Positions 45,856-56,902 of a stretch of 64,000 nucleotides of DNA are shown here, piece after piece (position 1 is the stretch's first letter; every line of letters starts with the position of its first letter). The position numbers and the translations under genes were made by a program. This DNA comes from Portulaca oleracea (taxonomy: Eukaryota > Streptophyta > Magnoliopsida > Caryophyllales > Portulacaceae), in the NCBI GenBank assembly GCA_029582165.1, contig CM055874.1, forward strand, positions 26,563,883 through 26,627,882, in the 5' to 3' direction. The notes under the pieces were generated by a model that was not told the DNA's origin, searched no databases, and saw only the letters and a program-made list of their open reading frames with translations.

Positions 45856-45939
45856 GCCATTGGCATAGCAGGTTAAGCTATTGGAATAGCAGGTTAAGCT
45901 ATTGGAATAGCAGGTTAAACTATTGGAATAGCAGGTTTG
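45856..45939 (-). repeat. G leader minisatellite, four 21 bp units
   Basis: Units at 45856, 45877, 45898 and 45919, the same core as in E (34784-34888), between PBS and the gag start. Confidence 0.88.
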
Positions 45940-46010
45940 GGGATTGGGTTGGAAAAGGTCATGTGTTTGGTTTGCATTGAAAACAACCTAGAGCTCTGAT
46001 ACCAAAATTA

Positions 46011-47661
46011 TGATGTATAATGGGATCAAAGATTGTATCTTGATCAATTACACATCAAGGGAGACGTGCAACCAATCTAAACATGGGACGCTTCAAGTGA
46101 ATTAGGTTAAAAGGTAGGGTGCTTCATGAGGGAAAGATGGAGTCCTGGAGAAAATTGAGATGGAGAAAGATGAGATCTTTGTGGAGTTTGAGAGAGGAGA
46201 GACGGACGGAAAATAGGGGAGGACTTTGGGATTGACGTGAGGTCTTTTGTGAGGGAGGAGAGAGTATGGATGAGAGATTTGAGAGAAGGATGTTTGAGAG
46301 AGTAAAAGTGAGGGAGAGATTAGGGTTTGAGAGAGAAATTGGAGGAGACGTTTTGAGAGATGGAAAGAGAGGATGAATGCATGAGAGAGATTTTGAGAGA
46401 GAGTGGCGTGAGATTGAGAGAAAGAGAGAAAGATATTTTGAGTTTTTTGGTTTTTATGAAAAGAAAAGACATGTTTTTGGATTTTGATTTAATCAAACTA
46501 GAAAGAAAGAAAATGAAGAGAAAGATTTATCTTAACTATATTGATAGAAAGATAAAAGAAGTAATTATCTTAACTGTATTGACAGAAATATAAGAACGGA
46601 TAGTTCTAGGTTTCTAACTTGAATCCACAAGAAAGACAACCTAGGGCTAACTTGATCTAGACTGCAACCTAGGATCAAGCTCTTCCTAACCACTTGGGTG
46701 CCATGCTAAGATACAATAGAAGAAAGGGGTGAGAGTTTATCCAAACACTCGAGAGAAAGCTAAAAGCTTAACTATTTTCATAATTCAAAGTTGGTTGCCT
46801 TTGAGAGGCTACAAACCTAGCTATTTATACTACTAAAGTCCTAAACCTCCTAGGACTCTCAAGATTGGCGTGCAAGCCATCTTCTCCTACTAGGACTCTA
46901 TTACTTGGCATGCAAGCCAAGGACTCCTAATACTAGACGCCATCTACTCCATCTCCTCCTTGGATTAGGACTCCTTATCCTAAGGGGAGTTGGTTACAAG
47001 AGATAATAATCCTTTTAGGACTTGGCTTTCCTAATCCAAGATGGATTAGTTACAAAATAAGCTAACCTTATCTAGGACTACATAGCTTGGTGCCTAGTCT
47101 AGCACACCACACGCCTATCACACACACACACACATTTCTAGATCATTCTAGAACATTCTACACTATTCTAGATTAATCTAGACTCCTACGACTTAGTGTC
47201 CAAGTTTATATATATTACTTGGCACCTCACACAACTGGAAATGTAAATAAAACCCTAGAAATGTAAAGAAATACATCAAAAGGCCAAAACTGTGAACTTC
47301 TTCTTGAAATGGTCAGAAATGTGAAGTTCATCTCAAAATGATCAGAAATGTGAACTTCATCTTGAAATGGTTAGAAATGTGAAATTCATCTCAAAATGAT
47401 CAGAAATGTGAACTTCATCTTGAAATGGTCCAAACTTTGAAGTTCAACTTGGGCTTTGTACTTGAGCCTTTAGTGGTAGACTTTGAGGACATGGGATTCC
47501 CATCATCCTCTATGAATCTTGGGTCTCCGAAGGTGATCCCAAGGCTATGTGAGCCTCCATTTCCTTCCATGAACCTATGGTCCCCAAAGGTGAGACCTAG
47601 GTTAAGAAGTTCTCCTTCATTGGCTTCTTCTGATGTTTTTGGCGTGGGCCAAAATACATCA
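46011..47661 (-). repeat. G 5' LTR (1651 bp)
   Basis: TGATGTATAATGGGATCAAAG... to ggcgtgggccaaaatacatca. Purine-rich GAGAGAGA segment 46190-46430, CA microsatellite near 47120-47134, HSE-like array 47136-47183. Confidence 0.92.
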
Positions 47662-49382
47662 TTTCCATTGGTAAAAACTACAAAGATTCTATTTGGTGTG
47701 ATGTAATTCCAATGGATGCTTGTCATATTTTGCTTGGGAGACCTTGGCTTTTTGATAGGCATGTCACGCATGATGGGAGAATGAACACCTACACGTTTAT
47801 TCTCAACAAAAAGAAGATCACTTTGGCTCCTCTCTCACCATCATCGATCATACGTCCCCAACAACAACCACAAAAGGAGGAGACTAACATTGTAACGTTC
47901 ATGAAGGCCGAATATCATGAATTCCAAGAGCATAAAGATCTTATTCTAGCAAACTTGGAGGAAGAGGAAACATCCCCAACTATTAAGCATGCACGTCTTC
48001 CTCCTCTTTTGGAACGTTTCAAACACTTGTTCCCAAAAGAGATGCCCACAGGATTACCTCCAAGAAGAGAAATTGAGAACAAAATTGATCTAGTTCCGGG
48101 CTCTATGCTCCCCAACAAACCGGCCTATCGAATGAATCCAAAGGAAGCTCAAGAAGTACAAAGGCAAGTAGATGAGCTCTTATCCAAAGGTTTGGTGCGT
48201 GAAAGCATGAGTCCATGTGCTGTCCCGGTCCTACTTGTGCCTACGAAACATGGGTCTCAAAGAATGTGTATGGATTGTTGAACCATAAACAAGATCACAA
48301 TCAAGTATAGATTCCCAATCCCACGCCTTGAGGATCTACTTGAAGAGCTAAATGGAAGTGTTGTGTTCTCTAAAGTTGATTTGAGGAGTGGATATCATCA
48401 AATAAGGATTCATGAAGGAGATGAGTGGAAAACGGAATTCAAGACCAAGGAGGGCTTATATGAATGGCTTGTGATGCCATTTGGCCTTACAAATGCACCA
48501 TCTACTTTGATGCGTTTAATGAATCATGTATTGAAGCCTCTTATTGGCAAATGTGTAGTAGTTTATTTTGATGATATTCTTGTATATAGTAGAAGTGAAA
48601 GAGAACATCTAAAGCATCTAGAGTTGGTCTTGTACATCTTGGAGAAGGAGAAACTCTACGCCAATTTGGAGAAATGCCATTTCTTCTCGTCCGAGATTGT
48701 GTTCCTCGGATATGTTCTTTCACAAAAGGGCATACAAGTCGACAAGGAGAAGGTGAAAGCTATTCAAGAGTGGCCTACACCAAAGTTCATTCATGAGGTA
48801 CGAAGCTTTCATGGTTTAGCATCTTTCTATAGAAGGTTTATAAGGAATTTTAGCTCCATTCTTGCACCTATGACCGAATTGTTGAAAGAGAAGGAGTTTT
48901 CATGGACTAGAGGTGTTAATGAAGCGTTTGAAGTGATTAAAGAAAAATTATGTCATGCACCTATTCTTGCTTTACCATGTTTTGATAAAGTGTTTGAAGT
49001 TGAAGTGGATGCAACTGGAGTAGGAATTGGAGCCGTCCTAACCCAAGAAGGCCGCCCCATTTCTTACTTTAGCGAGAAGTTGAATGAAGCTAAGAGGAAG
49101 TATAGCACCTATGACAAAGAGTTCTATGCCATCATAAGAGCTCTTGAGCATTGGAGGCATTATCTTCTAAGTGGTGAATTCATCTTACATAGTGATCATG
49201 AGGCTCTTAAATTCATCCAAGGGCAACACAAGTTAAATCCAAGGCACGCCAAATGGGTGGAGTATATGCAAGCATTCCATTTTGTGATCAAACATAAAGC
49301 GGGTCATCTTAACAAAGGAGTGGATGCTTTGTCAAGAAGGTACTTACTTACCCATTTTAGATTCAAGAGTCCTTGGGTTTGA
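47662..49382 (+). pseudogene. A4 protease end, reverse transcriptase and RNase H
   Basis: One frame from 47664 with a single TGA at 48279-48281 (Arg codon CGA in A5). Order: [117 protein letters not shown], RNase [32 protein letters not shown]. All visible catalytic Asp/Glu residues of RT and RNase H are present. A small deletion near 49353 shifts the frame before integrase. Confidence 0.92.
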
Positions 49383-50359
49383 GCATATTAAAGAATTGTA
49401 TGCAAGTGATGAGGATTTCAAGGAGGTTTATGAGCTTTGTAAGAAGCACCCCCATCAACTTTTTCACATTGAAAATGGGTTTCTCTTCAAAGGGAATCAA
49501 CTTTGTATCCCTAAAAGTAGCATTCGAGAGTTATTAATCATGGAGGTCCATGGAGGATCTTTGGCGGGTCACTTTTGGATTGAAAAGACCTACCTTATGA
49601 TGAAGGAACATTATTTTTGGCCAAGCATGATTAAAGATGTTGAGCACATGGTGAAGAGGTGTAATACTTGCAATATTTCCAAGGCACGCGCTTTACCACA
49701 AGGGTTTTATACTCCTTTGCCCATTCCACATCATCCATGGGAAGATGTGAGTTTAGACTTCGTTGTTGGTCTACCAAGAACACAAAGAGGCAAGGATTCT
49801 ATTATGGTGGTCGTTGATAGATTTTCAAAGATGGCTCATTTTATTCCATGCCATACTACTTCTGATGCTACTAAGGTTGCAAACCTATATTTTGAAGAAA
49901 TAGTGAAGCTACATGGTATTCCAAAGACCATGGTGAGTGATCGAGATTCCAAGTTCCTTGGTCATTTTTGGCTTACTTTATGGAAGAAGCTTGGTACAAC
50001 ATTGAAGTTTAGCACCGCATGTCATCCACAAACGGATGGACAAACCGAAGTAACCAATCGCACTTTGGGAGCTCTTCTTCGGATATTGGTGAGTAAACAC
50101 AAGAAGGGTTGGGATACTCTTCTATGTCATGCCTTCAATCGAAGTCCAAGTAAAGCCACAGGGTTGTCACCTTTTCAAGTTGTTTATGGAAGGAACCCTC
50201 TCCAACCTATGGATCTCACGCCCATCTCTATCAACAAAGCTTAGTTTTGAAGCTAACAAAAGGGTGGAAGAGATTAAGAAGCTACATGAGGAGGTTCGTG
50301 CCAAAATTGAGAAGTATACCTCAAGTGTATCTAGTAGAGTGAATAAATCAAGGAAGAAG
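49324..50359 (+). pseudogene. A4 integrase (first part)
   Basis: HHCC finger (GGSLAGHF...CNTC), SLDFVVGLP, VSDRDSKF, QTDGQTEVTN: finger and DDE triad complete. In the finger a Gly is Trp (HFWIEK). Nine bases are missing near 50131, and a 2-base loss near 50232 shifts the frame before R3. Confidence 0.9.
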
Positions 50360-51364
50360 TGATGTATATTTGATGGCCATATACATCAAGGACATCAAGG
50401 AAGACATCCAATATGCATCATAGGAGCCTAATACTCGGTTATATGGCAAAAGAGCATCATTCACTCAAGTATCCCTTTCGTTTGAATGATTTCAACAAGG
50501 GCAGTTTGGTAATTTACTCTATAACTCTAGATACATGCGTCTAATGAGGAAGTCATCCAAAGACATATTGAAGAGCATTGAAAGAGCTTTCCAATGGTTT
50601 TTGAATCTTGAAGTTTGGACAAGTATTGAAGGAGTTATAGTCTTTTCTTTCTAGAGTTGTATTTTAGAGTTTTTATGATGTAATAAATGTGTAGGATGAT
50701 GTAAGCCTCAAGGGGCTAATTCTTGATTTGTACACGTCTAGGGAGGGCTAGGATTACTATAAAACCCCCCCCCCCCCCTTAGGCCTCTTGTAATCTCATT
50801 CATTCAATCAATCAAATACAAACACAAGGTGTTGTTTTCTCTCTAGCTTTTGCTAGTATTTCGTTTCTCTTGAGGGATCTATCATCTTCTTCTAGCTTAG
50901 GGTGGCGTCCTAAGTGGTGATAGGAAGAGATTGAATCATTCTTGAAGGTGGTGTGTCTGTATCCTCCAAGAATCTTCAAGAGCCAAATCTATCATTCATT
51001 CATCCAATTCGTTCATTCGAGCATTCATCCATCTTTGATTGATCTTTCAAGCATCAATCAACATTCAATCTATCAAGAACCACTCGTCCACTCCATATTT
51101 GTCCAATAAACGTTCAAGAAGTCATCGTTCATCATCATTCATCAATCGTTCATCCCCTCAATTCGTCATTCATCCATCATTCATCAAAACTTCAATTGAT
51201 CTTCAATCTTGGTAAACGAATTTCACCATCTTTTCGTTTATCTTCATTCTTTTTCATTCATTTTTGGATCCTTAAGAACTTTGAGAAGCAAGATTCTTAT
51301 CTTGGTTCTTAAAGATCCTTATATTGTTGTGTAATGTGATCATCCTTGATCCTATTATACATCA
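50360..51364 (+). repeat. 5' LTR of R3
   Basis: Contains a 14-base C run at 50765-50778 just after the TATA region (other copies have 6-7). PBS follows at 51369-51380. The leader 51381-51638 has a second C run of 13 (51574-51586) and no gene. Confidence 0.93.
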
Positions 51365-51638
51365 AAATTGGTATCAGAGCTTAGGAGTTGATTCTCTTAG
51401 TTCTTGATCCATCTTTTTACAATCTTTTCACCATCTTTTCCATCACAAATTCATCCCCCACCTTCCCCCCATCTCAGGTCTACCAAGAACCACAAAAAGA
51501 ACCCCATAGCCCCACAAAGAACCCCCAATTCGAACACAAAATCCACCAAAACACAATCCCCTCTCGTCCTTCACCCCCCCCCCCCCAAACCCCAAAAATC
51601 GTGAATCTTGCAATCTTTTTGCACCAAGATTGATCAAG

Positions 51639-53077
51639 ATGGAAGATTCAAGCACTCTCACACCCACACCTACGGAGCCCCAAGAAGATGTTGAAGCATT
51701 AAAGAAAAGAATCACCTATCTCAACGATCAACTAAAGAGATACATGCATCTACAACATAGGGTGAACCGTGGAGATAGTGAGACTAATGAAAGTGATGAA
51801 GAGTTGCCACAAAGACGTTCCCCAAAGGAGGAACGATTCGACTTCAAAGTTGAGATTCCGGAGTTTAATGGTAATCTTGATCCCGAGAACTTCTTAGATT
51901 GGATGCAAACTATTGAATGTGTTTTTGATCTTAAAGAAGTCCTTGATGGGAAGAAAGTGGAGTATGTGGCTCTTAAGTTGCGAAAACATGCGTCCATATG
52001 GTGGGCCAATTTGCAAAAGAAGAGGCAAGCAAAGGGCAAGGACAAGATTAGAACATGGGATAAAATGAAGAAGAAGCTCCAAGAGAAGTTTCTACCACTA
52101 AGTTATCTCCAAGATAACTACTACAAGTTACAACGATTGGTTCAAGGGAGCAAAAGTGTGGAGGAATATACAAAGGAGTTTGAACATCTTCTTTGGCGTT
52201 GTGATATCAAAGAGAATGAACAACAAACTTTCGTACGTTATCTTTTTGGTCTTAATGATTGGATTAGACACATTGTTGAATTGCAACCATACAAAACCTT
52301 GGATGAGTTGAGTTCCTTATCCCTTAAAGTTGAAAGGCAAAGGAGGAATAAGGGAAAAGAAGCCTTGAACAAGTACCAAACTCCACAAGAATCATCCCAC
52401 CCTACATTCCCACACACGCCACATCAAAATTCCACATTCCCTACAAAACCCCCAAACACAAAAACTCCACAAAATCAGCCGCCATCCATCCATAAACCCC
52501 ATGTCCAAGAAACCAAATTCCTAGCATCAAGAAGGTGTTTTCGATGCCAAGGGTTGGGACATTATGCTTCGGAGTGCCCAAACAAGAGAGTAGTATCTTT
52601 GGTGGAATATCAAAGTGCTTTGTATGTAGAACCGGAGTGTCATAAAAATGAGAGTGAAGAGGAAAAGGGAGTTGACGTGAATGAGGAAGAAAATGTTGAA
52701 GAATGTGTAGAGGAGCCGGATGATGGAGAGTTACTTGTGGTAGGAAGGGCCTTAAATGAAGTTCAAGTGCCAAGTGATAAAGTACAAAGGGAGGCTATCT
52801 TTCGCTCTCGTTGTACCATCAAAGGAAAAGTATGCTCATTGATCATAGTGGAGGAAGTTGCACCAATGCCGCTTCTACAACAATGGTCGAGAAATTGCAA
52901 ATGGAGATTAACCCTCATCCCACACCCTACACTATACAATGGCTAAGCCTAGGACAAGGCATTCGTGTGGATCAAAGGGTCTTGGTAAGTCTTTCAATTG
53001 GGAAGAATTATAAAGATTCATTATGGTGTGATATTATTCCTATGGATACTTGTCACATTTTGTTGGGAACACCATGA
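51639..53077 (+). pseudogene. R3 Gag-protease
   Basis: ATG 51639 (MEDSSTLTP). The most complete Gag of family R: LNDQLKRYMHLQHRVNRGD, IPEFNGNLDPENFLDWMQT, KLRKHASIWWANLQKKR, KMKKKLQEKF, EFEHLLWRCD, CCHC RCFRCQGLGHYASEC, acidic spacer. A one-base loss at about 52847 inside the protease motif (LII-DGGS) shifts the frame; the protease continues in the frame ending at 53077, where TGG became TGA in the RPWLFDR block. Confidence 0.9.
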
Positions 53078-53635
53078 TTGTTCGATACGAGTGCCATATA
53101 TGATGGGAGAGCTAACACTAACACTCTCACCCTCCATCAAAAGAAGATCACTTTGACACCTCTACCACCATCTTCTAACCCACGGCCCAAGGAGGATGAA
53201 AGTAGCATTGTAACAATCATGAAGAAGGAATATCATGGATATGAAGAGCATAAGGATCTTGTTTTTGCAAACTTAGAGGAAAGTAAAACAAGCAACCATC
53301 CAATCTTGAATTCTCCAATGGAACGTATCTATCATGTGCACCCTAAAGATATCCACTTGAATCTTATGGTTGAAGTGCCAAGGATTCGAAGAAGACAAGA
53401 GAATATTGTCACGGTCGATCATTCGAGAATAGGTCGCTTCATATTAAATGATGAAGGCCAAATTGTGGATTTTGAAATTTTGGAGATACATGGAATTCCT
53501 ATACCCATGGTGGAGTATCAAGAAACAAAGTCCAAAAGCGCCATTGGGTTATTTTGGAAGAAGTTGAGGAAGTTTTGTAAGGGAGTCTATGATGACTTCA
53601 AAGCATTTAAGAAGAAAGATTGTAAATTCTTGTGA
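53078..53635 (+). pseudogene. R3 spacer and degenerate integrase tail
   Basis: Open 185-codon frame, colinear with 2392-1787 in R1: TLHQKKITLTPLPPSS, EEHKDLVFANLEE, RIYHVHPKDIHLNLMVEVPRIRRR, GRFILNDEGQIVDFEI, HGIPIPMVEYQETKS, FWKKLRKFCKGVYDDFK. The lost Asp residues are the same as in R1. Since R1 and R3 have different target duplications, the family moved after this state arose. Confidence 0.85.
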
Positions 53636-53698
53636 AAAAGGCGAGTAAGAGAGTTGATGCTCAAAGTTTGAGGACAAACTTTTTCAACCGGGGGAGTA

Positions 53699-54703
53699 TG
53701 ATGTATATTTGATGGCCATATACATCAAGGACATCAAGGAAGACATCCAATATGCATCATAGGAGCCTAATACTCGGTTATATGGCAAAAGAGCATCATT
53801 CACTCAAGTATCCTTTTCGTTTGAATGATTTCAACAAGGGCAGCTTGGTAATTTACTCTATAACTCTAGATACATGCGTCTAATGAGGAAGTCATCTAAA
53901 GACATATTGAAGAGCATTGAAAGAACATTCCAATGGTTTTTGAATCTTGAAGTTTCGACAAGTATTGAAGGAGTTATAGTCTTTTCTTTCTAGAGTTGTA
54001 TTTTAGAGTTTTTATGATGTAATAAATGTGTAGGATGATGTAAGCCTCAAGGGGCCTAATTCTTGATTTGTACACGTCTAGGGAGGGCTAGGATTACTAT
54101 AAATACCCCCCAGGCCTCTTGTAATCTCATTCATTCAATAAATCAAATACAAACACAAGGTGTTGTTTTCTCTCTAGCTTTTGCTAGTATTTCGTTTCTG
54201 TTGAGGGAGATTCGATTATATCATCTTCTTCTAGCTTAGGGTGGCGTCCTAAGTGGTGATAGGAAGAGATTGAAGCATTCTTGAAGGTGGTGTGTCTGTA
54301 TCCTCCAAGAATCTTCAAGAGCCAAATCTATCATTCAATCATCCAATTCGTTCATTCGAGCATTCATCCATCTTTGATTGATCTTTCAAGCATCAATCAA
54401 CATTCAATCTATCAAGAACCATTCGTCCACTCCGTATTTGTCCCACAAACGTTCAAGAAGTCATCGTTCATCATCATTCATCAATCGTTCATCCCCTCAA
54501 TTCGTCATTCATCCATCATTCATCAAAACTTCAATTGATCTTCACTCTTGGTAAACGAATTTCACCATCTTTTCGTTTATCTTCATTCTTTTTCATTCAT
54601 TTTTGGATCCTTAAGAACTTTGAGAAGCAAGATTCTTATCTTGGTTTTTAAAGATCCTTATATTATTGTGTAATGTGATCATCCTTGATCCCATTATACA
54701 TCA
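53699..54703 (+). repeat. 3' LTR of R3
   Basis: Follows CGGGGGAGTA. Ends CCCATTATACATCA at 54703. The U3 hairpin lies at 53699-53727. Confidence 0.95.
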
Positions 54704-54708
54704 AGAAG

Positions 54709-55116
54709 GTTGTATTTGAGCCTGGAGATCTTGTTTGGATTCACTTGAAGAAGGAAAGATTCCCTACCAAAAGGGAAGGTAAGCTTGCACCTAGGGGAGA
54801 TGGTCCTTATAAAGTTTTGGAGAAGATTGTTGACAATGCTTATAAGTTACAACTTGGAGAAGACTATGAAGGGAGTTGTACTTTCAATGTTAGTGATCTC
54901 AAGCCTTTCTATGGAGATAATGAAGAACTTCCTAGTTTGAGGACAAACTCTTTTCAACTAGGGGGGAATGATGTAGATTTGGTCCCAAACCTACATTATG
55001 GGAGCCAAATACTTAACTACATTCAAAAGGAGCTTGAAACTCTCACACTTGGTTCACATTCGAATAGTTTCAACCATGGAGGATTGATGATTTGCTCATT
55101 AACTCAAGAACCATAA
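54709..55116 (+). pseudogene. A4 integrase C-terminus, reading into LTR
   Basis: VVFEPGDLVWIHLKKERFPTKR, GPYKVLEKI, CTFNVSDLKPFYGDN, LRTNSFQLGGND, then LTR-encoded residues to LTQEP at 55116. Matches 4986-5225 of A1. Confidence 0.88.
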
Positions 55117-55793
55117 AGCTACCATGGAAGGTGTCCTAGAGTGAATTAATCTACATTCAAAGTGCTTTCCAATGGTTTAAGAATCTTGAGATTTGGATAA
55201 AGATCGAAGGAGTTATCATCAAATGTAATCTAGCTTAGTTCATTTGTTTCTTTATGATGTCATACTTGTATTAGATGATGTAAGTTAGTTACACCCATTT
55301 TTCTTGATTTGTACACGCCAAGGGGGTCCTCAATCTCATTTAGTATAAATAGACCCCTTGGGTGTCTTGTATAACCATTCAATCAATATACAAAATTCAA
55401 TCAAACACTTGATGTTGTTGTGTTCTCTCTAGCCTTGCTAGTTTTCGAACTCTTGAGGGAGTTTCGAGTATCATCCCCTTCTTCTATCCAAGGGTGACAT
55501 CCTTGGTGGTGAAAGGAAGGAATTGAAGAGTCTTGAAGGTGGTGTGTCTCTATCCTCCAAGAAGCTTCAAACGCCATTATCATTTCGTTCCATTCAAACA
55601 TTTGTTTCTCCATTCTTTCGTCCATCATTCTATACATTTGGTAATCATCTTTCATAGTTTTTTCAATCTTTCCCATTCGTTTTCCATCCCATTTTTTATT
55701 CTTAAGAACTTTGAGAAGCAAGATTCTTATCTTGGTTTTTAAAGATCCTTCTTTCTTGTATAATGTGATCTTCCCTTGATCCATTATACATCA
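54969..55793 (+). repeat. A LTR (825 bp) shared by A4 and A5
   Basis: Polypurine tract on its left (CTAGGGGGGAA), PBS on its right (55798-55809). TATAAATA at 55344-55351. Hairpins at both ends: 54969-54998, and near 55758-55792 with arms TGTATAATG and CATTATACA. Confidence 0.93.
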
Positions 55794-56014
55794 AAATTGG
55801 TATCAGAGCTTAGGAGTTGATTCTCTTAGTTCTTGAACCATCTTTTTGCAAATCTTTCCATCACAAATCCATCCCCTCCCATTCCCTATCTCGCATCTAC
55901 CATAGCTCCACAAAAAGAACCCCATAGCCCCACAAAGAACCCCTCTCGTCCTTCACCCTCCCCAAACCCCAAAACCGTGAATCTTGCAATCTTTTTTCAC
56001 CAAGATTGTTCAAG

Positions 56015-56902
56015 ATGGAAGATTCGAGCACTCTCACACCTATACCTACGGAGCCCCAAGAAGATGTTGAAGCATTGAAGAAAAGAATCACCTATCTCAA
56101 CGATCAACTTAAGAGATACATGCATCTACAATATAGGGTGAACCGTGGAGATAGTGAGGATAATGAAAGTGATGAAGAAGTTCCACAAAGACGTCCCCCA
56201 AGGGAGGAGCGTTTTGACTTCAAAGTGGAGATCCCCGAATTTGACGGTAATCTTGATCCTGAAAACTTTCTAGATTGGATGCAAACTGTTGAACGTGTCT
56301 TTGATCTTAAGGAGGTCCAAGACAAAATGAAGGTGAAATATGTGGCCCTTAAGTTGCGAAAACATGCGTCCATTTGGTGGACTAACTTGCAAAAGAAGAG
56401 GCAAATACAAGGGAAGGACAAGATCAAAGCGTGGATCAAAATGAAGAAAAAGTTGCAAGAAAAGTTCCTACTACCAAGTTATCTCCAAGATAACTATTAT
56501 AAATTGCAACGTTTGGTCCAAGGGAGCAAAAGTTTTGAGGAGTACACAAAGGAATTCGAGCATATCCTTTGGCGTTGTGATCTCCAAGAGGATGAACCTC
56601 AAACTTTGGTACGTTTTCTATATTGTCTAAATGATTGGATTCGCAATATTGTTGAATTACATCCTTACCAATCTTTGGATGAGTTGAGTTCTTTGGCCTT
56701 GAAAGTAGAAAGGCAAAGAAAAGAAAGAGGAAAAGAAAACGTGACCAAGTACCAAACCACATACAAACCCCCACAAAACACACACGTTCTTACATTCCAC
56801 AACAAAAATCCACATTCACCAAAAAACAACCAAACACAAGAGCACCACAAAATCAACCCCCATCCATCCCCAAACCCCACGTCCAAGAACCAAAACCCCT
56901 AG
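56015..56902 (+). pseudogene. A5 Gag
   Basis: ATG 56015 (MEDSSTLTP). Intact through IPEFDGNLDPENFLDWMQT, KLRKHASIWWTNLQKKR, KMKKKLQEKFL, EFEHILWRCD and the start of the Pro/Gln linker; a two-base gain near 56780 shifts the frame, and the knuckle RCFRCQGLGHYASEC lies in another frame at about 56910-56955. Confidence 0.9.

Larger units (their letters stand above)
42578..47661 (-). mobile_element. G: gag-deleted Ty3/gypsy element
   Basis: 3' LTR part 42578-43947 (the first 276 bp lost with the flank left of E), internal 43948-46010, 5' LTR 46011-47661. PBS 45993-46004. Right flank TTTCC (47662-47666) is A4 protease-region sequence. The internal region has a nearly deleted gag, then protease-RT-partial RNase H in one frame, then directly the 3' LTR; integrase is missing. 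Confidence 0.9.
50360..54703 (+). mobile_element. R3: complete family R element, TSD AGAAG
   Basis: LTR 50360-51364, internal 51365-53698, LTR 53699-54703 (1005 bp each). AGAAG at 50355-50359 and 54704-54708, within A4 integrase. In the first 300 or so bases I count six LTR-LTR differences, so this is a fairly young insertion. No RT, RNase H or functional IN. Confidence 0.95.
47662..55793 (+). mobile_element. A4: family A element, protease to 3' LTR, split by R3
   Basis: Coding from the protease downstream block to integrase (47662-50359), R3 inserted at 50360, integrase end 54709-55116, 3' LTR 54969-55793. Its gag and 5' LTR are lost on the far side of G. The 3' LTR is also the 5' LTR of A5. 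Confidence 0.92.

Noticed and set aside
46360..46593. Short frames in the purine-rich GAGAGAGA part of E and G LTRs
   Set aside because: Low-complexity sequence reads as Arg/Glu/Lys; no codon-level conservation signal and no family resemblance.
50765..51586. C runs of 14 and 13 bases in R3
   Set aside because: Other copies have 6-7 C at both places; sequencing or assembly error at homopolymers is as likely as biology.
54281..54538. 85-codon open frame in the U5 of R LTRs, conserved in several copies (also 1140-883, 4395-4138)
   Set aside because: It opens at TTG, not ATG, and its content (Ser/His/Ile/Pro) follows from ATTCATCC-type repeats that lack stops. LTR similarity alone explains the conservation.
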